A stretch of 64,000 nt of DNA from JAWLCA01 sp041687395 (lineage in GTDB: Bacteria; Pseudomonadota; Alphaproteobacteria; Rhodobacterales; Rhodobacteraceae): positions 62,001-126,000 of the forward strand of contig JAWLCA010000008.1 of assembly GCA_041687395.1 (NCBI GenBank), in the 5' to 3' direction. How positions within the stretch are numbered: position 1 is the stretch's first letter; every line of letters begins with the position of its first letter. Under the pieces are notes generated by a model. It was given only the letters and a program-made list of their open reading frames with translations, was not told where the DNA came from and searched no databases. Of the stretch, positions 25,121-33,415 are shown one piece after another. Position numbers and translations under genes: made by a program.

Positions 25121-25734
25121 GCGTCGGGCGGAAGCAGGCCGAGTCCGCGCAGATAGATGCCGATGCCCGTTTCCAGCAGTTCCTCGGGCGGAAAGGGCGA
25201 GCGTGCGCCGGGCGCGCCGCGGGCGAACAGCTCCACCACCCCGTGGCTCATCGCCCAGACATGGGCCGAGAACATCGCCGCGGGCGGGCGTTTCTCGGGC
25301 GGGATGTGGCGCGAGAGCGCCTCGGCCGCGCGGTCCAGCACGCGCTGGGTGCGGGTCGCCCCCAGCGCCATCTCCGGGTGATCGTTCAGCGACAGGCCGC
25401 TTTCGAACATCGCCATGTAATGCCCCGGATAGCGCCGGGCAAAGGCCAGATAGGCGCGGCCCACCGCCTCGAACCCCTTCAGCGCGGTGGGCTTCCCGTC
25501 GTTGAAGGCATAGTCCATCAGGTCGGCAAAGATCGCGTAGCCCTGCACCGCGCATTCCGCGATCAGGTCCTCGCGCCCCGCGAAATGGCGATAGACCGCG
25601 GCCGGGGTCACGCCGGCGGCCTTGGCCGCCTCGGACAGGGTGAAGCCCTGTGGCCCCCGCTCGGCGATCAGCTCCAGCGCGGCATCGACGAGGGCCTGTT
25701 TCAGATTGCCGTGGTGATAGCCGGCCTTAGCCAT
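25117..25734 (-). CDS. TetR/AcrR family regulator
   Basis: A 205-residue repressor. The N-terminal helix-turn-helix reads FTLSEAAKAAGVTPAAVYRHF (about residues 31-51), preceded by ALVDAALELIAERGPQG. The C-terminal ligand domain includes the TetR_C-type segment ARRYPGHYMAMFESGL. The start overlaps the ppk2 stop by 8 nt, so it is probably translated with PPK2. Its own target and ligand are not known; autoregulation of the ppk2-tetR pair is a reasonable guess. It converges on the ALDH-like remnant with a 4-nt overlap. Confidence 0.85.
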   Translation of the reverse strand: MAKAGYHHGNLKQALVDAALELIAERGPQGFTLSEAAKAAGVTPAAVYRHFAGREDLIAECAVQGYAIFADLMDYAFNDGKPTALKGFEAVGRAYLAFARRYPGHYMAMFESGLSLNDHPEMALGATRTQRVLDRAAEALSRHIPPEKRPPAAMFSAHVWAMSHGVVELFARGAPGARSPFPPEELLETGIGIYLRGLGLLPPDA

Positions 25735-26596
25735 TCCGGATCTCTGGCCCGCCGCTGATCGCCGGGTCTGGGGGCGCGGCGACGCGCTCGTCCTTGCCGG
25801 TATACTCCAGCCCCGACAGCACTGCCCGGATCACTGCCAGCCGCGCGCGATACTTGTCGTCTGCGCGGATCACCGTCCAGGGCGCGGTGACCGAGTGGCT
25901 GCGTGCCAGGGTCTCGTCGATGGCGGCGGTATAAGCGTCCCATTTCCTCAGCCCGTCCACATCGATCCGGCTGAGCTTCCACTGCTTCAGCACGTCCGAC
26001 TCGCGGGCCAGCATCCGGCGCAGCTGCTCGGCCTGGCTGATCGTCAGCCATAGCTTCACCAGATGGATGCCGTCGTCCACCAGCATCGCCTCGAACCCCG
26101 GAAGCTGGCTGAAGAAGCGTTCGCGCTCTGCCTCGGTACAGAAGCCGAAGACATGCTCCACCACGCCGCGGTTGTACCAGCTGCGGTCGAACAGCGTGAT
26201 CTCTCCCGCCGCGGGCAGGCGTTCCACGTAGCGCTGGAAATACCATTGCGTCGCCTGCCGGTCGCTGGGCTTCGGCAACGCCTCGACCCGCGCCACGCGG
26301 GGGTTGAGGTTCATCCGGAACCGCTCGATCGCGCCGCCCTTGCCGGCGGTATCGCGCCCCTCGAACACGACGACGATGCGGGCGCCGGTGTCCTGTACCC
26401 AGCGCTGGAACTTCACAAGTTCGACCTGCAGCGCATCCAGTTCGTCTTCGTAGGCGTCCTTGTCCATCCAGCGGTCGTAGGGGTAGTCGTCGGTCAGGAC
26501 GTCGCGCTTCTTGCCGTCCTCGATCGCATTGCGCACCGCCTTCGGGGCCTCCTTTTCGTAGAACCGGCTGATCGCCCCGTCGAAGGGTAGGGTCAT
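25727..26596 (-). CDS. ppk2: Polyphosphate kinase 2
   Basis: A 289-residue PPK2-family kinase that moves phosphate between polyphosphate and nucleoside diphosphates. The Walker A loop VVFEGRDTAGKGGAIERFR is near residue 75, the catalytic lid contains TLFDRSWYNRGVVEHVFGF, and the C-terminal APWTVIRADDKYRARL is typical. Single-domain architecture fits class I PPK2. ATG 26596 has AGGAGG 8-9 nt upstream. It is divergent from kdsA (126 bp between starts). The direction (ATP/GTP synthesis versus polyP synthesis) is not deducible. Confidence 0.92.
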   Translation of the reverse strand: MTLPFDGAISRFYEKEAPKAVRNAIEDGKKRDVLTDDYPYDRWMDKDAYEDELDALQVELVKFQRWVQDTGARIVVVFEGRDTAGKGGAIERFRMNLNPRVARVEALPKPSDRQATQWYFQRYVERLPAAGEITLFDRSWYNRGVVEHVFGFCTEAERERFFSQLPGFEAMLVDDGIHLVKLWLTISQAEQLRRMLARESDVLKQWKLSRIDVDGLRKWDAYTAAIDETLARSHSVTAPWTVIRADDKYRARLAVIRAVLSGLEYTGKDERVAAPPDPAISGGPEIRNG

Positions 26597-26722
26597 GGCG
26601 CGCACCTCCTGCTGGTGGTGCAAGTATCCCCAACGTCGGCCGAAGTGCAATCGCGCGCACCCGCTGGTCATACCCGGCCCGCCCGTCCTATACCAAGACG
26701 CAGACGCTGGATGGAGGGCGCG

Positions 26723-27556
26723 ATGAAGGACGTGACGATCGGCGGCATCACCGCCGGAAACGACCGGCCGCTGACGGTGATCGCGGGGCCCTGCCAGCTG
26801 GAATCGTCCGACCACGCCCAGATGATCGCCGGCCGCATGGCCGAGGTTTGCGCCGCCCACGGCGCCGGTTTTGTGTTCAAGGGCAGCTATGACAAGGCCA
26901 ACCGCTCCTCGCTGGCCGGCCGGCGCGGGGTCGGCATGGGCGCGGGGCTGGAGATTCTGGCGAGCGTCAAATCCGCAATCGGCTGCCCAGTGCTGACCGA
27001 CGTGCACGAGGCCGGACAATGCCATGAGGCCGCGGCCATCTGCGACATCATCCAGATCCCCGCGTTCCTGTGCCGCCAGACCGACTTGCTGCTGGCGGCG
27101 GGCCGCACCGGCGCGGCGGTGAACATCAAGAAGGGGCAGTTCCTGGCGCCCTGGGACATGGTGCATGTGGCGGACAAGGTGGCATCCACCGGGAACGACC
27201 GCATCCTGCTGACCGAGCGCGGCGTGTCCTTCGGCTACAACACGCTGGTCACCGACATGCGCGGCCTGCCCACGATGATGCAGACCGGCTGGCCGGTGAT
27301 CATGGACGCAACCCATGCGGTGCAGCAGCCCGGCGGCCTTGGCGGCGCCTCGGGCGGGCAGCGCGAGTTCGCGCCCGTTCTTGCGCGCGCGGCCGTCAGC
27401 CTTGGCATAGCGGGCGTGTTCATCGAGACGCATGAAGACCCCGACACCGCGCCGTCGGACGGGCCGAACATGATCCCGCTGGACCAGATGGGCGCGCTGA
27501 TCGAAACCCTGATGGCCTTTGACGCGCTGGCAAAGACGCGGCCCGTCCGCCTATGA
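26723..27556 (+). CDS. kdsA: 3-deoxy-8-phosphooctulonate synthase (KDO-8-P synthase)
   Basis: Condenses phosphoenolpyruvate and arabinose-5-phosphate to KDO-8-phosphate for LPS inner core. The 277-residue length and blocks IAGPCQLES, FKGSYDKANRSS, TDVHEAGQ and FIETHEDPDTAPSDGPNM match KdsA. The metal-independent or metal-dependent class is not decided here. ATG 26723 is preceded by GGAGGGCGCG. The stop overlaps the phosphohexomutase start (ATGA). Confidence 0.94.
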   Translation: MKDVTIGGITAGNDRPLTVIAGPCQLESSDHAQMIAGRMAEVCAAHGAGFVFKGSYDKANRSSLAGRRGVGMGAGLEILASVKSAIGCPVLTDVHEAGQCHEAAAICDIIQIPAFLCRQTDLLLAAGRTGAAVNIKKGQFLAPWDMVHVADKVASTGNDRILLTERGVSFGYNTLVTDMRGLPTMMQTGWPVIMDATHAVQQPGGLGGASGGQREFAPVLARAAVSLGIAGVFIETHEDPDTAPSDGPNMIPLDQMGALIETLMAFDALAKTRPVRL

Positions 27557-29043
27557 CCCCCGATCCGCAGGTCACCCCCAACACGCTGGACTTCCTGACC
27601 AGGCCGATGATCGCGCCTTCGGGATTTCGGGAATACGACGCGCGCTGGAAATACCCCGGCCAGATCAACCTGCCGGGGATGACCGCGCTGGGCCTCGGCC
27701 TCGGCACACAGATGCACCGGCGCGGCATCCGGCCCGAGATCGTGGTGGCAAATGACTACCGCGACTATGCGCTCGCGGTGAAGCAGGCGCTGATCATCGG
27801 GTTGATTCAGGCAGGCGTCCGCGTGCACGACATCGGGACGGCGCTGTCGCCCACCGCCTATTTCGCGCAATTCCATCTGGACGTGCCGGCGGTGGCGATG
27901 ATCACGGCCAGCCACAACCCCAACGGCTGGACCGGGGTGAAGATGGGCTTTGACCGCCCCCTGACCCACGGACCGGACGAGATGGCGGAACTGCGCGACA
28001 TCGTGCTGACCGGTGCGGGCCAGCCGCGCAATGGCGGTGGCTACCGCCAGACGGATGTGCGCGACGCGTATCTTGACGATCTGGCGGGCGACTTTCGACT
28101 GTCGCGCCCGCTGCGCGTGGTCTGCGCCACCGGCAACGGCACGGCGGGCGCCTTCGCCCCCGACCTGCTGGCCCGCATCGGGGCGGATGTGATCGGGCTG
28201 CACACCGACGTTGATTATACCTTCCCCCACTACAACCCCAACCCCGAGGCGATGGAGATGCTGCACGACATGGCCGAGTCGCTGCGCAGCCACCACGCCG
28301 ACCTCGCGCTGGGGTTCGACGGCGACGGTGACCGCTGCGGCGTGGTGGATGACGAGGGCGAGGAGATCTTTGCCGACAAGATGGGCGTGATCCTGGCCCG
28401 CGACCTGGCCCGCCTGCACCCCGGCGCGCGCTTCGTGGCGGATGTGAAATCCACCGGCCTCTTCGCCTCCGACCCGGTGCTGCGTGACCTCGGCGCCACG
28501 ACCGACTACTGGAAGACCGGGCACAGCCACATGAAGCGCCGGGTGCGCGATCTGGGCGCGCTGGCGGGGTTCGAGAAATCGGGCCACTACTTCCTCGCGC
28601 CGCCCGTGGGACGCGGCTACGACTGCGGCCTGCGCGTGGCGGTGGAGATCTGCAAGATGATGGACCGACATCCGGGGCAGCGGTTGTCCGATCTGAAGCG
28701 CGCGCTGCCCGCGACCTTCACCTCGCCGACAATGTCGCCCCATTGCCCGGACGACCGGAAATACGCCGTGTGCGGCCGCATCGTCGCGCGGCTGCACGAT
28801 CTGTGGCACGCGGGCGGCACGCTGGGCGGCCGGGCGATCACCGGCATCGTGACGGTGAACGGCGCCCGCGTGATGCTGGACGGCGGGGGCTGGGGGCTGG
28901 TGCGCGCGTCGTCGAATACCCCCAACCTTGTCGTTGTCTGCGAAAGCCCGGACAGCGAAGCGCATCTGCGCGCGGTCTTTACCGACCTCGACGCCTTGAT
29001 CCGGCTGGAACCCGACGTGGGCGCCTACGATCAGACGCTCTGA
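27553..29043 (+). CDS. Phosphomannomutase/phosphoglucomutase
   Basis: A 496-residue alpha-D-phosphohexomutase. The phosphoserine loop is MITASHNPNGWTGVKMG (near residue 118), the metal site GFDGDGDRCGVVDDEGE (near 255), and the sugar-binding loop GFEKSGHYF (near 340). It supplies Glc-1-P or Man-1-P for LPS or exopolysaccharide. The ATGA overlap with kdsA makes the two genes a translationally coupled LPS-precursor pair. It belongs to the ManB/AlgC type rather than GlmM, judged by the C-terminal region. Confidence 0.9.
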   Translation: MTPDPQVTPNTLDFLTRPMIAPSGFREYDARWKYPGQINLPGMTALGLGLGTQMHRRGIRPEIVVANDYRDYALAVKQALIIGLIQAGVRVHDIGTALSPTAYFAQFHLDVPAVAMITASHNPNGWTGVKMGFDRPLTHGPDEMAELRDIVLTGAGQPRNGGGYRQTDVRDAYLDDLAGDFRLSRPLRVVCATGNGTAGAFAPDLLARIGADVIGLHTDVDYTFPHYNPNPEAMEMLHDMAESLRSHHADLALGFDGDGDRCGVVDDEGEEIFADKMGVILARDLARLHPGARFVADVKSTGLFASDPVLRDLGATTDYWKTGHSHMKRRVRDLGALAGFEKSGHYFLAPPVGRGYDCGLRVAVEICKMMDRHPGQRLSDLKRALPATFTSPTMSPHCPDDRKYAVCGRIVARLHDLWHAGGTLGGRAITGIVTVNGARVMLDGGGWGLVRASSNTPNLVVVCESPDSEAHLRAVFTDLDALIRLEPDVGAYDQTL

Positions 29044-29099
29044 CCGTCCCCCATATGTGTATTTCTGCGGTGTGGCGGGCAGCTTTGTGCGCTTTTTAG

Positions 29100-29152
29100 G
29101 TATGCACGTGGTATGCACGCCAGATGCACGTGAAACATACGTGGCGTGCACG
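29100..29152 (+). repeat. 11-bp-phased TGCACG array between convergent genes
   Basis: TGCACG begins at 29103, 29114, 29125 and 29147, with the variant CATACG at 29136; every step is exactly 11 bp. GTATGCACGTG and a following TATGCACG match the pair upstream of the RHH gene (1035-1055, minus strand). It lies in the 178-bp gap between the phosphohexomutase and ubiK genes, downstream of both, so it is not an ordinary promoter operator. Confidence 0.75.
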
Positions 29153-29221
29153 CGGCTTGGAATCGAAACGGGGCAGCCATCGGCGCCCCCGTTCCTGACA
29201 TCTCGAAAGGGTGATCCGGGG

Positions 29222-29482
29222 TCAGTCGCCGGCCGGCTTCGCGCCCTTTTCCTCCAGCGCGGCGATCCGCGCCTTCAGGGCTTCGTTCTCTTCCCGCGCC
29301 TTCTGCGCCATGGCGCGAACGGCGTCAAACTCTTCCCGCGTAACGAAATTCTTGTCCGCCAGCCAGCGGTCGATCATGCTGCGAACGGCGGTTTCCGCCT
29401 CCTCCCGCGCGCCCTGCGCCACGCCCATTGCGTTCGTCATCAGTTTCGAAACGTCGTCGAGAAACTTGTTCCGGCTCTGCAT
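29222..29482 (-). CDS. ubiK: Ubiquinone biosynthesis accessory factor UbiK (BMFP family)
   Basis: An 86-residue coiled-coil protein that in E. coli supports aerobic ubiquinone synthesis with UbiJ. The N-terminus MQSRNKFLDDVSKLMTNAMG is an amphipathic helix; the C-terminal half REENEALKARIAALEEK is a coiled coil, typical of the trimeric BMFP fold. ATG 29482 has AGGAGG 7-8 nt upstream. It is divergent from lgt, 64 bp between starts. Confidence 0.87.
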   Translation of the reverse strand: MQSRNKFLDDVSKLMTNAMGVAQGAREEAETAVRSMIDRWLADKNFVTREEFDAVRAMAQKAREENEALKARIAALEEKGAKPAGD

Positions 29483-29546
29483 CTCTGGCCCTCCTGCCGC
29501 TTGTTGCGTATATGGCGCGGGCACCCCCGAAGGACAAGCCCTGCCC

Positions 29547-30425
29547 ATGCTCGCCATCCCGTTCCCCAACCTGTCGCCAGAGCTTTTCAGCTTTGAAATT
29601 GCAGGGTTTTCCTTTGCGCTTCGGTGGTATGCGCTGGCCTATATCGCGGGTCTGGTGATCGGCTGGCGGATCGTCGTTGGCCTGATGCGCCGCCCCCATC
29701 TCTACGCCCCAGCCACCCCCCCGATGCGCCCCGAGCAGGTCGAAAACCTGCTCACCTGGGTGATCCTGGGTGTGATCCTGGGCGGGCGGCTGGGCTTCGT
29801 GCTGTTCTATCAGCCGGGCTATTACCTTGCGAATCCTGCGGAAATCCTTGCGATCTGGCAGGGCGGCATGGCCTTTCACGGCGGCTTTGCCGGCGTGATC
29901 GTCGCCACGCTGATCTGGTGCTACCGCAACGGCATCCAGATACTGCCGACGCTGGATGCAATGGCACTTGGAACGCCGATCGGCCTGATGCTGGGGCGGC
30001 TGGCGAATTTTGTGAACGCAGAACTCTGGGGCCGCCCCACGACGATGCCCTGGGGCGTGATCTTCCCCGGCGAGGCCGCGCAATCCTGCCCCTGGGACTG
30101 GGTCGGCGCCTGCGCCCGGCACCCGTCGCAACTGTATCAGGCGGCAGGGGAAGGACTGATCCTGTTCCTGATCCTGGTGCTTCTGGTGACCCGTGGCGCG
30201 CTGCGCCGTCCCGGTGTGGTGGGCGCGATTTTCGTTGCCGGTTATGGCGTTGCGCGGTTCGTGGTCGAATTCTTCCGCCAGCCCGATGCCCAGTTCATCG
30301 GCCCCGGCAACCCGCTGGGGCTGGCGGTGCAGGTGGGCGGCTACGGGCTGACGATGGGGCAGTTGCTGTCGTTGCCGATGATTGCCGTGGGCCTGTGGTT
30401 TGCCGCCCGCGCCCGGGCGCGATGA
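29547..30425 (+). CDS. lgt: Prolipoprotein diacylglyceryl transferase
   Basis: A 292-residue inner-membrane enzyme that adds diacylglyceryl from phosphatidylglycerol to the lipobox Cys of prolipoproteins. Seven membrane helices; the essential blocks GGMAFHGGFAGVI, GRLANFVNAELWGRPT (Lgt signature) and HPSQLYQAAGEG are present. The start has AAGGA upstream. Translationally coupled to midA (ATGA). Confidence 0.95.
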   Translation: MLAIPFPNLSPELFSFEIAGFSFALRWYALAYIAGLVIGWRIVVGLMRRPHLYAPATPPMRPEQVENLLTWVILGVILGGRLGFVLFYQPGYYLANPAEILAIWQGGMAFHGGFAGVIVATLIWCYRNGIQILPTLDAMALGTPIGLMLGRLANFVNAELWGRPTTMPWGVIFPGEAAQSCPWDWVGACARHPSQLYQAAGEGLILFLILVLLVTRGALRRPGVVGAIFVAGYGVARFVVEFFRQPDAQFIGPGNPLGLAVQVGGYGLTMGQLLSLPMIAVGLWFAARARAR

Positions 30426-31486
30426 CCCCGCTTGCCGAACGCCTGATCCGGCGCATGCGCGCCAGCGGACCGATGACTTTGGCCGAATACATGGCCGAGT
30501 GCCTGCTCGACCCCGATCACGGCTATTATGCGACGCGCGAGCCCTTTGGCGTGGCCGGCGATTTCACCACCGCGCCCGAGATCAGCCAGATGTTCGGCGA
30601 GCTCATCGGCCTTTGCCTGGCACAGTCCTGGCTGGATCAGGGCGCACCGTCGCCATTCACGCTGGCCGAACTCGGCCCCGGCCGCGGCACGCTGATGGCG
30701 GATCTGCTGTGCGCGACCCGCGGCGTGCCGGGCTTTCACGACGCGCTGCGGCTCCATCTGGTCGAAGCCTCGCCTCGTCTGCGTGACCGTCAGCGAAAGG
30801 CGCTGCCGGGGATCGCGATCAGCTTTCACGACACAGCGGAAGACTTGCCGCCGGACGCGCCGCTTTTCCTGATCGCCAACGAGTTCTTCGACGCCCTGCC
30901 GATCCGGCAGTTCCGCCGCGAGGGCGACCGATGGCGCGAGGTGATGGTGACGGCGGGCGCCGACGGCTTGGCGCTTGGCCTGTCCGACGCCGCCCCGATT
31001 CCCGTGCTGGCCCATCGTCTGGCCGACACCCTGGAAGGCGACACGGTCGAGATCTGTCCTTCAGCCCCCGCCATTTCCGAAGCCATTGCGCGGCGGATTG
31101 CATCCTGCGGCGGGCTGGCGCTGATTATCGATTATGGCGGCTGGCGAAGCCTTGGCGACACGTTTCAGGCGCTGCGCGGCCACCAACCGGAGGATCCGCT
31201 TGCCAGCCCCGGCCTTGCCGATCTGACCGCGCATGTGGATTTCGAGCCGCTGGCACAGGCGGCGAAGGCAGCGGGCGGCGCGACGTCGTACACCGAGCAA
31301 GGGCCGTTTCTGGAGCGTCTGGGTATCTCGCCACGGGCAGAGCGGTTGGCACGCAACCTCTCAGGGGCGCAGCGCGAGTCGCATCTTGCCGCGCATCGGC
31401 GCTTGACCCGGGCCGAGGAAATGGGACACCTGTTCAAGGTACTTGCCATTCATCCAGCCTTTGCCCCGCCGCCGGGATTCACCTGA
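30422..31486 (+). CDS. MidA/NDUFAF7 family SAM-dependent methyltransferase
   Basis: A 354-residue class I methyltransferase (DUF185). Mitochondrial NDUFAF7 methylates an Arg of complex I subunit NDUFS2, and a similar NADH-dehydrogenase assembly role is likely here. The SAM motif is LAELGPGRGTLMADLL (near residue 80); FDALPIRQF and IIDYGG are also conserved. It lies between lgt and pgeF with overlapping starts and stops, an order recurrent in Rhodobacterales. Confidence 0.87.
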   Translation: MTPLAERLIRRMRASGPMTLAEYMAECLLDPDHGYYATREPFGVAGDFTTAPEISQMFGELIGLCLAQSWLDQGAPSPFTLAELGPGRGTLMADLLCATRGVPGFHDALRLHLVEASPRLRDRQRKALPGIAISFHDTAEDLPPDAPLFLIANEFFDALPIRQFRREGDRWREVMVTAGADGLALGLSDAAPIPVLAHRLADTLEGDTVEICPSAPAISEAIARRIASCGGLALIIDYGGWRSLGDTFQALRGHQPEDPLASPGLADLTAHVDFEPLAQAAKAAGGATSYTEQGPFLERLGISPRAERLARNLSGAQRESHLAAHRRLTRAEEMGHLFKVLAIHPAFAPPPGFT

Positions 31487-32241
31487 TGACCTTGGAAATC
31501 CTTACCGCCCCAGCACTCGGAGCCGTCCGCCACGGGTTCTTCACCCGCAAGGGCGGGGCATCCTCGGGGGTGTTTCATGGCCTGAACTGCGGCCCCGGCT
31601 CTTCCGACCAGTCAGAGGTTGTCGCGATCAATCGCACCCGTGTGGCAGAGGTGCTGGGCTTGGCGGCAGAGGCGTTGTTGACGGTACATCAGGTCCATTC
31701 CGCCGATGTGGTGACCGTGACAGAACCCTTCGCGGCCCAACCCAAGGCGGATGCGATGGTGACGGCGGTGCCGGGTCTGGGCCTTGGCGTTCTGACCGCC
31801 GACTGCCAGCCGGTGCTTCTGTCCGACCGGACCGCCGGGGTGATCGGCGCGGTCCATGCCGGCTGGCGCGGCACGCTGGACGGAGTTCTGGACGCGACGG
31901 TCGAGGCGATGGTGGCGCTGGGCGCGAGGCCTTCGCAGATCGTTGCCGTCATCGGCCCGACGATCAGCCAGCGTGCCTATGAGGTGGGGCCGGAATTCTT
32001 CGATACCTTCCGGGACGCCGACCCCGAGAGCACGCTCTATTTCGTCAATGGTGCGGGCGACCGCATGCTGTTCGACTTGCCGGGCTATGGCCTGCACCGA
32101 TTGCGCTCCGCCGGGGTTGGCCACGCGGAATGGACGCGGCACTGCACCTATTCCGACGCGGGCCTGTTCTACTCCTACCGCCGCTCGGTCCATCGGGCAG
32201 AGGCCGACTATGGCCGCCTGATCTCGGCCATTCGGCTCTGA
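31486..32241 (+). CDS. pgeF: Peptidoglycan editing factor PgeF (laccase-domain protein)
   Basis: A 251-residue protein of the YfiH family, a purine-nucleoside or peptidoglycan-precursor editing enzyme that prevents L-Ser misincorporation in the stem peptide in E. coli. The His/Cys metal site is present: VHQVHSADVV, LTADCQPVLL and GAVHAGWRGTL. The start overlaps the previous stop (TGATG), making lgt-midA-pgeF one transcription unit that ends at the palindromic terminator near 32,275. Confidence 0.9.
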   Translation: MTLEILTAPALGAVRHGFFTRKGGASSGVFHGLNCGPGSSDQSEVVAINRTRVAEVLGLAAEALLTVHQVHSADVVTVTEPFAAQPKADAMVTAVPGLGLGVLTADCQPVLLSDRTAGVIGAVHAGWRGTLDGVLDATVEAMVALGARPSQIVAVIGPTISQRAYEVGPEFFDTFRDADPESTLYFVNGAGDRMLFDLPGYGLHRLRSAGVGHAEWTRHCTYSDAGLFYSYRRSVHRAEADYGRLISAIRL

Positions 32242-32261
32242 CCCGCACCATCCGCAATGCA

Positions 32262-32287
32262 AAAGGGCCCGCACGTGCGGGCCCTTT
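32262..32287. terminator. Bidirectional palindromic terminator between pgeF and rpsI
   Basis: A perfect 26-nt palindrome of AAAGGGCCCGCAC and its reverse complement, with A- and T-tracts at its ends. It lies between convergent pgeF and rpsI, so it can serve both strands. Confidence 0.85.
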
Positions 32288-32308
32288 GCGTTTCGGTTCC
32301 GGTTCTGA

Positions 32309-32806
32309 TCAGCGCTTGGAGAACTGGAAGCTCCGGCGTGCCTTGCGCTTGCCGTACTTCTTCCGCTCGACCACGCGGCTGTCGCGGGTCAGGAAGCCCG
32401 CGGCCTTCAGCGCGCCACGGAGCGACGGTTCGTAAATCTGCAGGGCTTTCGAGATGCCGTGCTTCACAGCGCCAGCCTGACCCGACAAGCCGCCACCGGC
32501 GACCGTGGCCATCACGTCGAACTGGTTTTCCACGCCGGCAACCTGGAACGGCTGGCGCAGGATCATCTGCAGCACGGGGCGCGCGAAGTATGTGCCCATT
32601 TCCTTGCCGTTCACGGTGACCTTGCCGGAACCCGGCTTGATCCAGACGCGGGCCACCGCGTCCTTGCGTTTGCCCGTGGCGTAGCTGCGGCCAAGGCTGT
32701 CGCGGACGGCTTCGCGCGCGGGTGCTTCGGCTGCCACGGCGTCGGGGGTTCCGGACACGGCGTCCTTCAGCCCTTCGAGGGTCTTGATGTCTTCGGCCAT
32801 GCTCAT
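32309..32806 (-). CDS. rpsI: 30S ribosomal protein S9
   Basis: A 165-residue S9 with the usual core GRSYATGKRKDAVARVW and C-terminal tail RRSFQFSKR that reaches into the P site. The N-terminus carries an alphaproteobacterial extension of about 35 residues. The ATG at 32806 overlaps the rplM stop (ATGA); an internal Met two codons later is also possible. It forms the conserved rplM-rpsI operon. Confidence 0.97.
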   Translation of the reverse strand: MSMAEDIKTLEGLKDAVSGTPDAVAAEAPAREAVRDSLGRSYATGKRKDAVARVWIKPGSGKVTVNGKEMGTYFARPVLQMILRQPFQVAGVENQFDVMATVAGGGLSGQAGAVKHGISKALQIYEPSLRGALKAAGFLTRDSRVVERKKYGKRKARRSFQFSKR

Positions 32807-33267
32807 GCGCTCCGGGTGTTCTTGGCGTTCAGGGACTTCACGTCCAGCACTTCGGGTTGCTGCGCCTCATGCGGGTGCTCGGCCCCGGCATAGACGCGCA
32901 GGTTCGACATCTGCTGTCGCGCCAGCTTGTTGCCCGGAAGCATCCGCTGCACGGCTTTCTCGACGACGCGCTCGGGGTGGGCGCCTTCGAGGATCTGCTT
33001 GGCCGTGCGCGACTTGATCCCGCCCGGATGGCCGGTGTGCCAGTAGTAGGTCTTGTCGTTGCGCTTGTTGCCGGTCATCTGCACCTTGTCGGCGTTGATG
33101 ATGATGACGTTGTCGCCCATGTCCATATGCGGCGTGAACGTGGCCTTGTGCTTACCACGCAGGCGCATGGCGACGATCGAAGCGAGCCGACCCAGAACGA
33201 CGCCCTCGGCGTCGATCAGGATCCACTTCTTCGAAATGTCCGCCGGAGTTGCGGTGAAGGTTTTCAT
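32803..33267 (-). CDS. rplM: 50S ribosomal protein L13
   Basis: A 154-residue L13 (MKTFTATPADISKKWILIDAEG at the start; NKRNDKTYYWHTGHPGG in the core). ATG 33267 is chosen over an upstream in-frame ATG at 33,375 by homology. rpsI overlaps its stop. The 148-bp upstream gap (33,268-33,415) contains the AT-rich palindrome at 33,399-33,412. Confidence 0.97.
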   Translation of the reverse strand: MKTFTATPADISKKWILIDAEGVVLGRLASIVAMRLRGKHKATFTPHMDMGDNVIIINADKVQMTGNKRNDKTYYWHTGHPGGIKSRTAKQILEGAHPERVVEKAVQRMLPGNKLARQQMSNLRVYAGAEHPHEAQQPEVLDVKSLNAKNTRSA

Positions 33268-33398
33268 GTCGGGTCCCATCGAAATGTCGAAGTCGGGGCA
33301 GGGGCCCCGACAGGATGGCCGGGTTATAGCGATTGCGTGGCGCAGGTCAACGGGCCTGATTGCGAAAAGCGTCATACAAAACAGGAGCTTGAAAAATA

Positions 33399-33412
33399 GG
33401 TAATATATTACC
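33399..33412. promoter_or_regulatory. AT-rich perfect palindrome upstream of rplM
   Basis: GGTAATATATTACC, a perfect 14-bp palindrome in a GC-rich chromosome, 132 bp upstream of the rplM start and just past the sseB stop. It may be an operator or part of the rplM promoter; no protein is assigned. Confidence 0.35.
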
Positions 33413-33415
33413 CCA

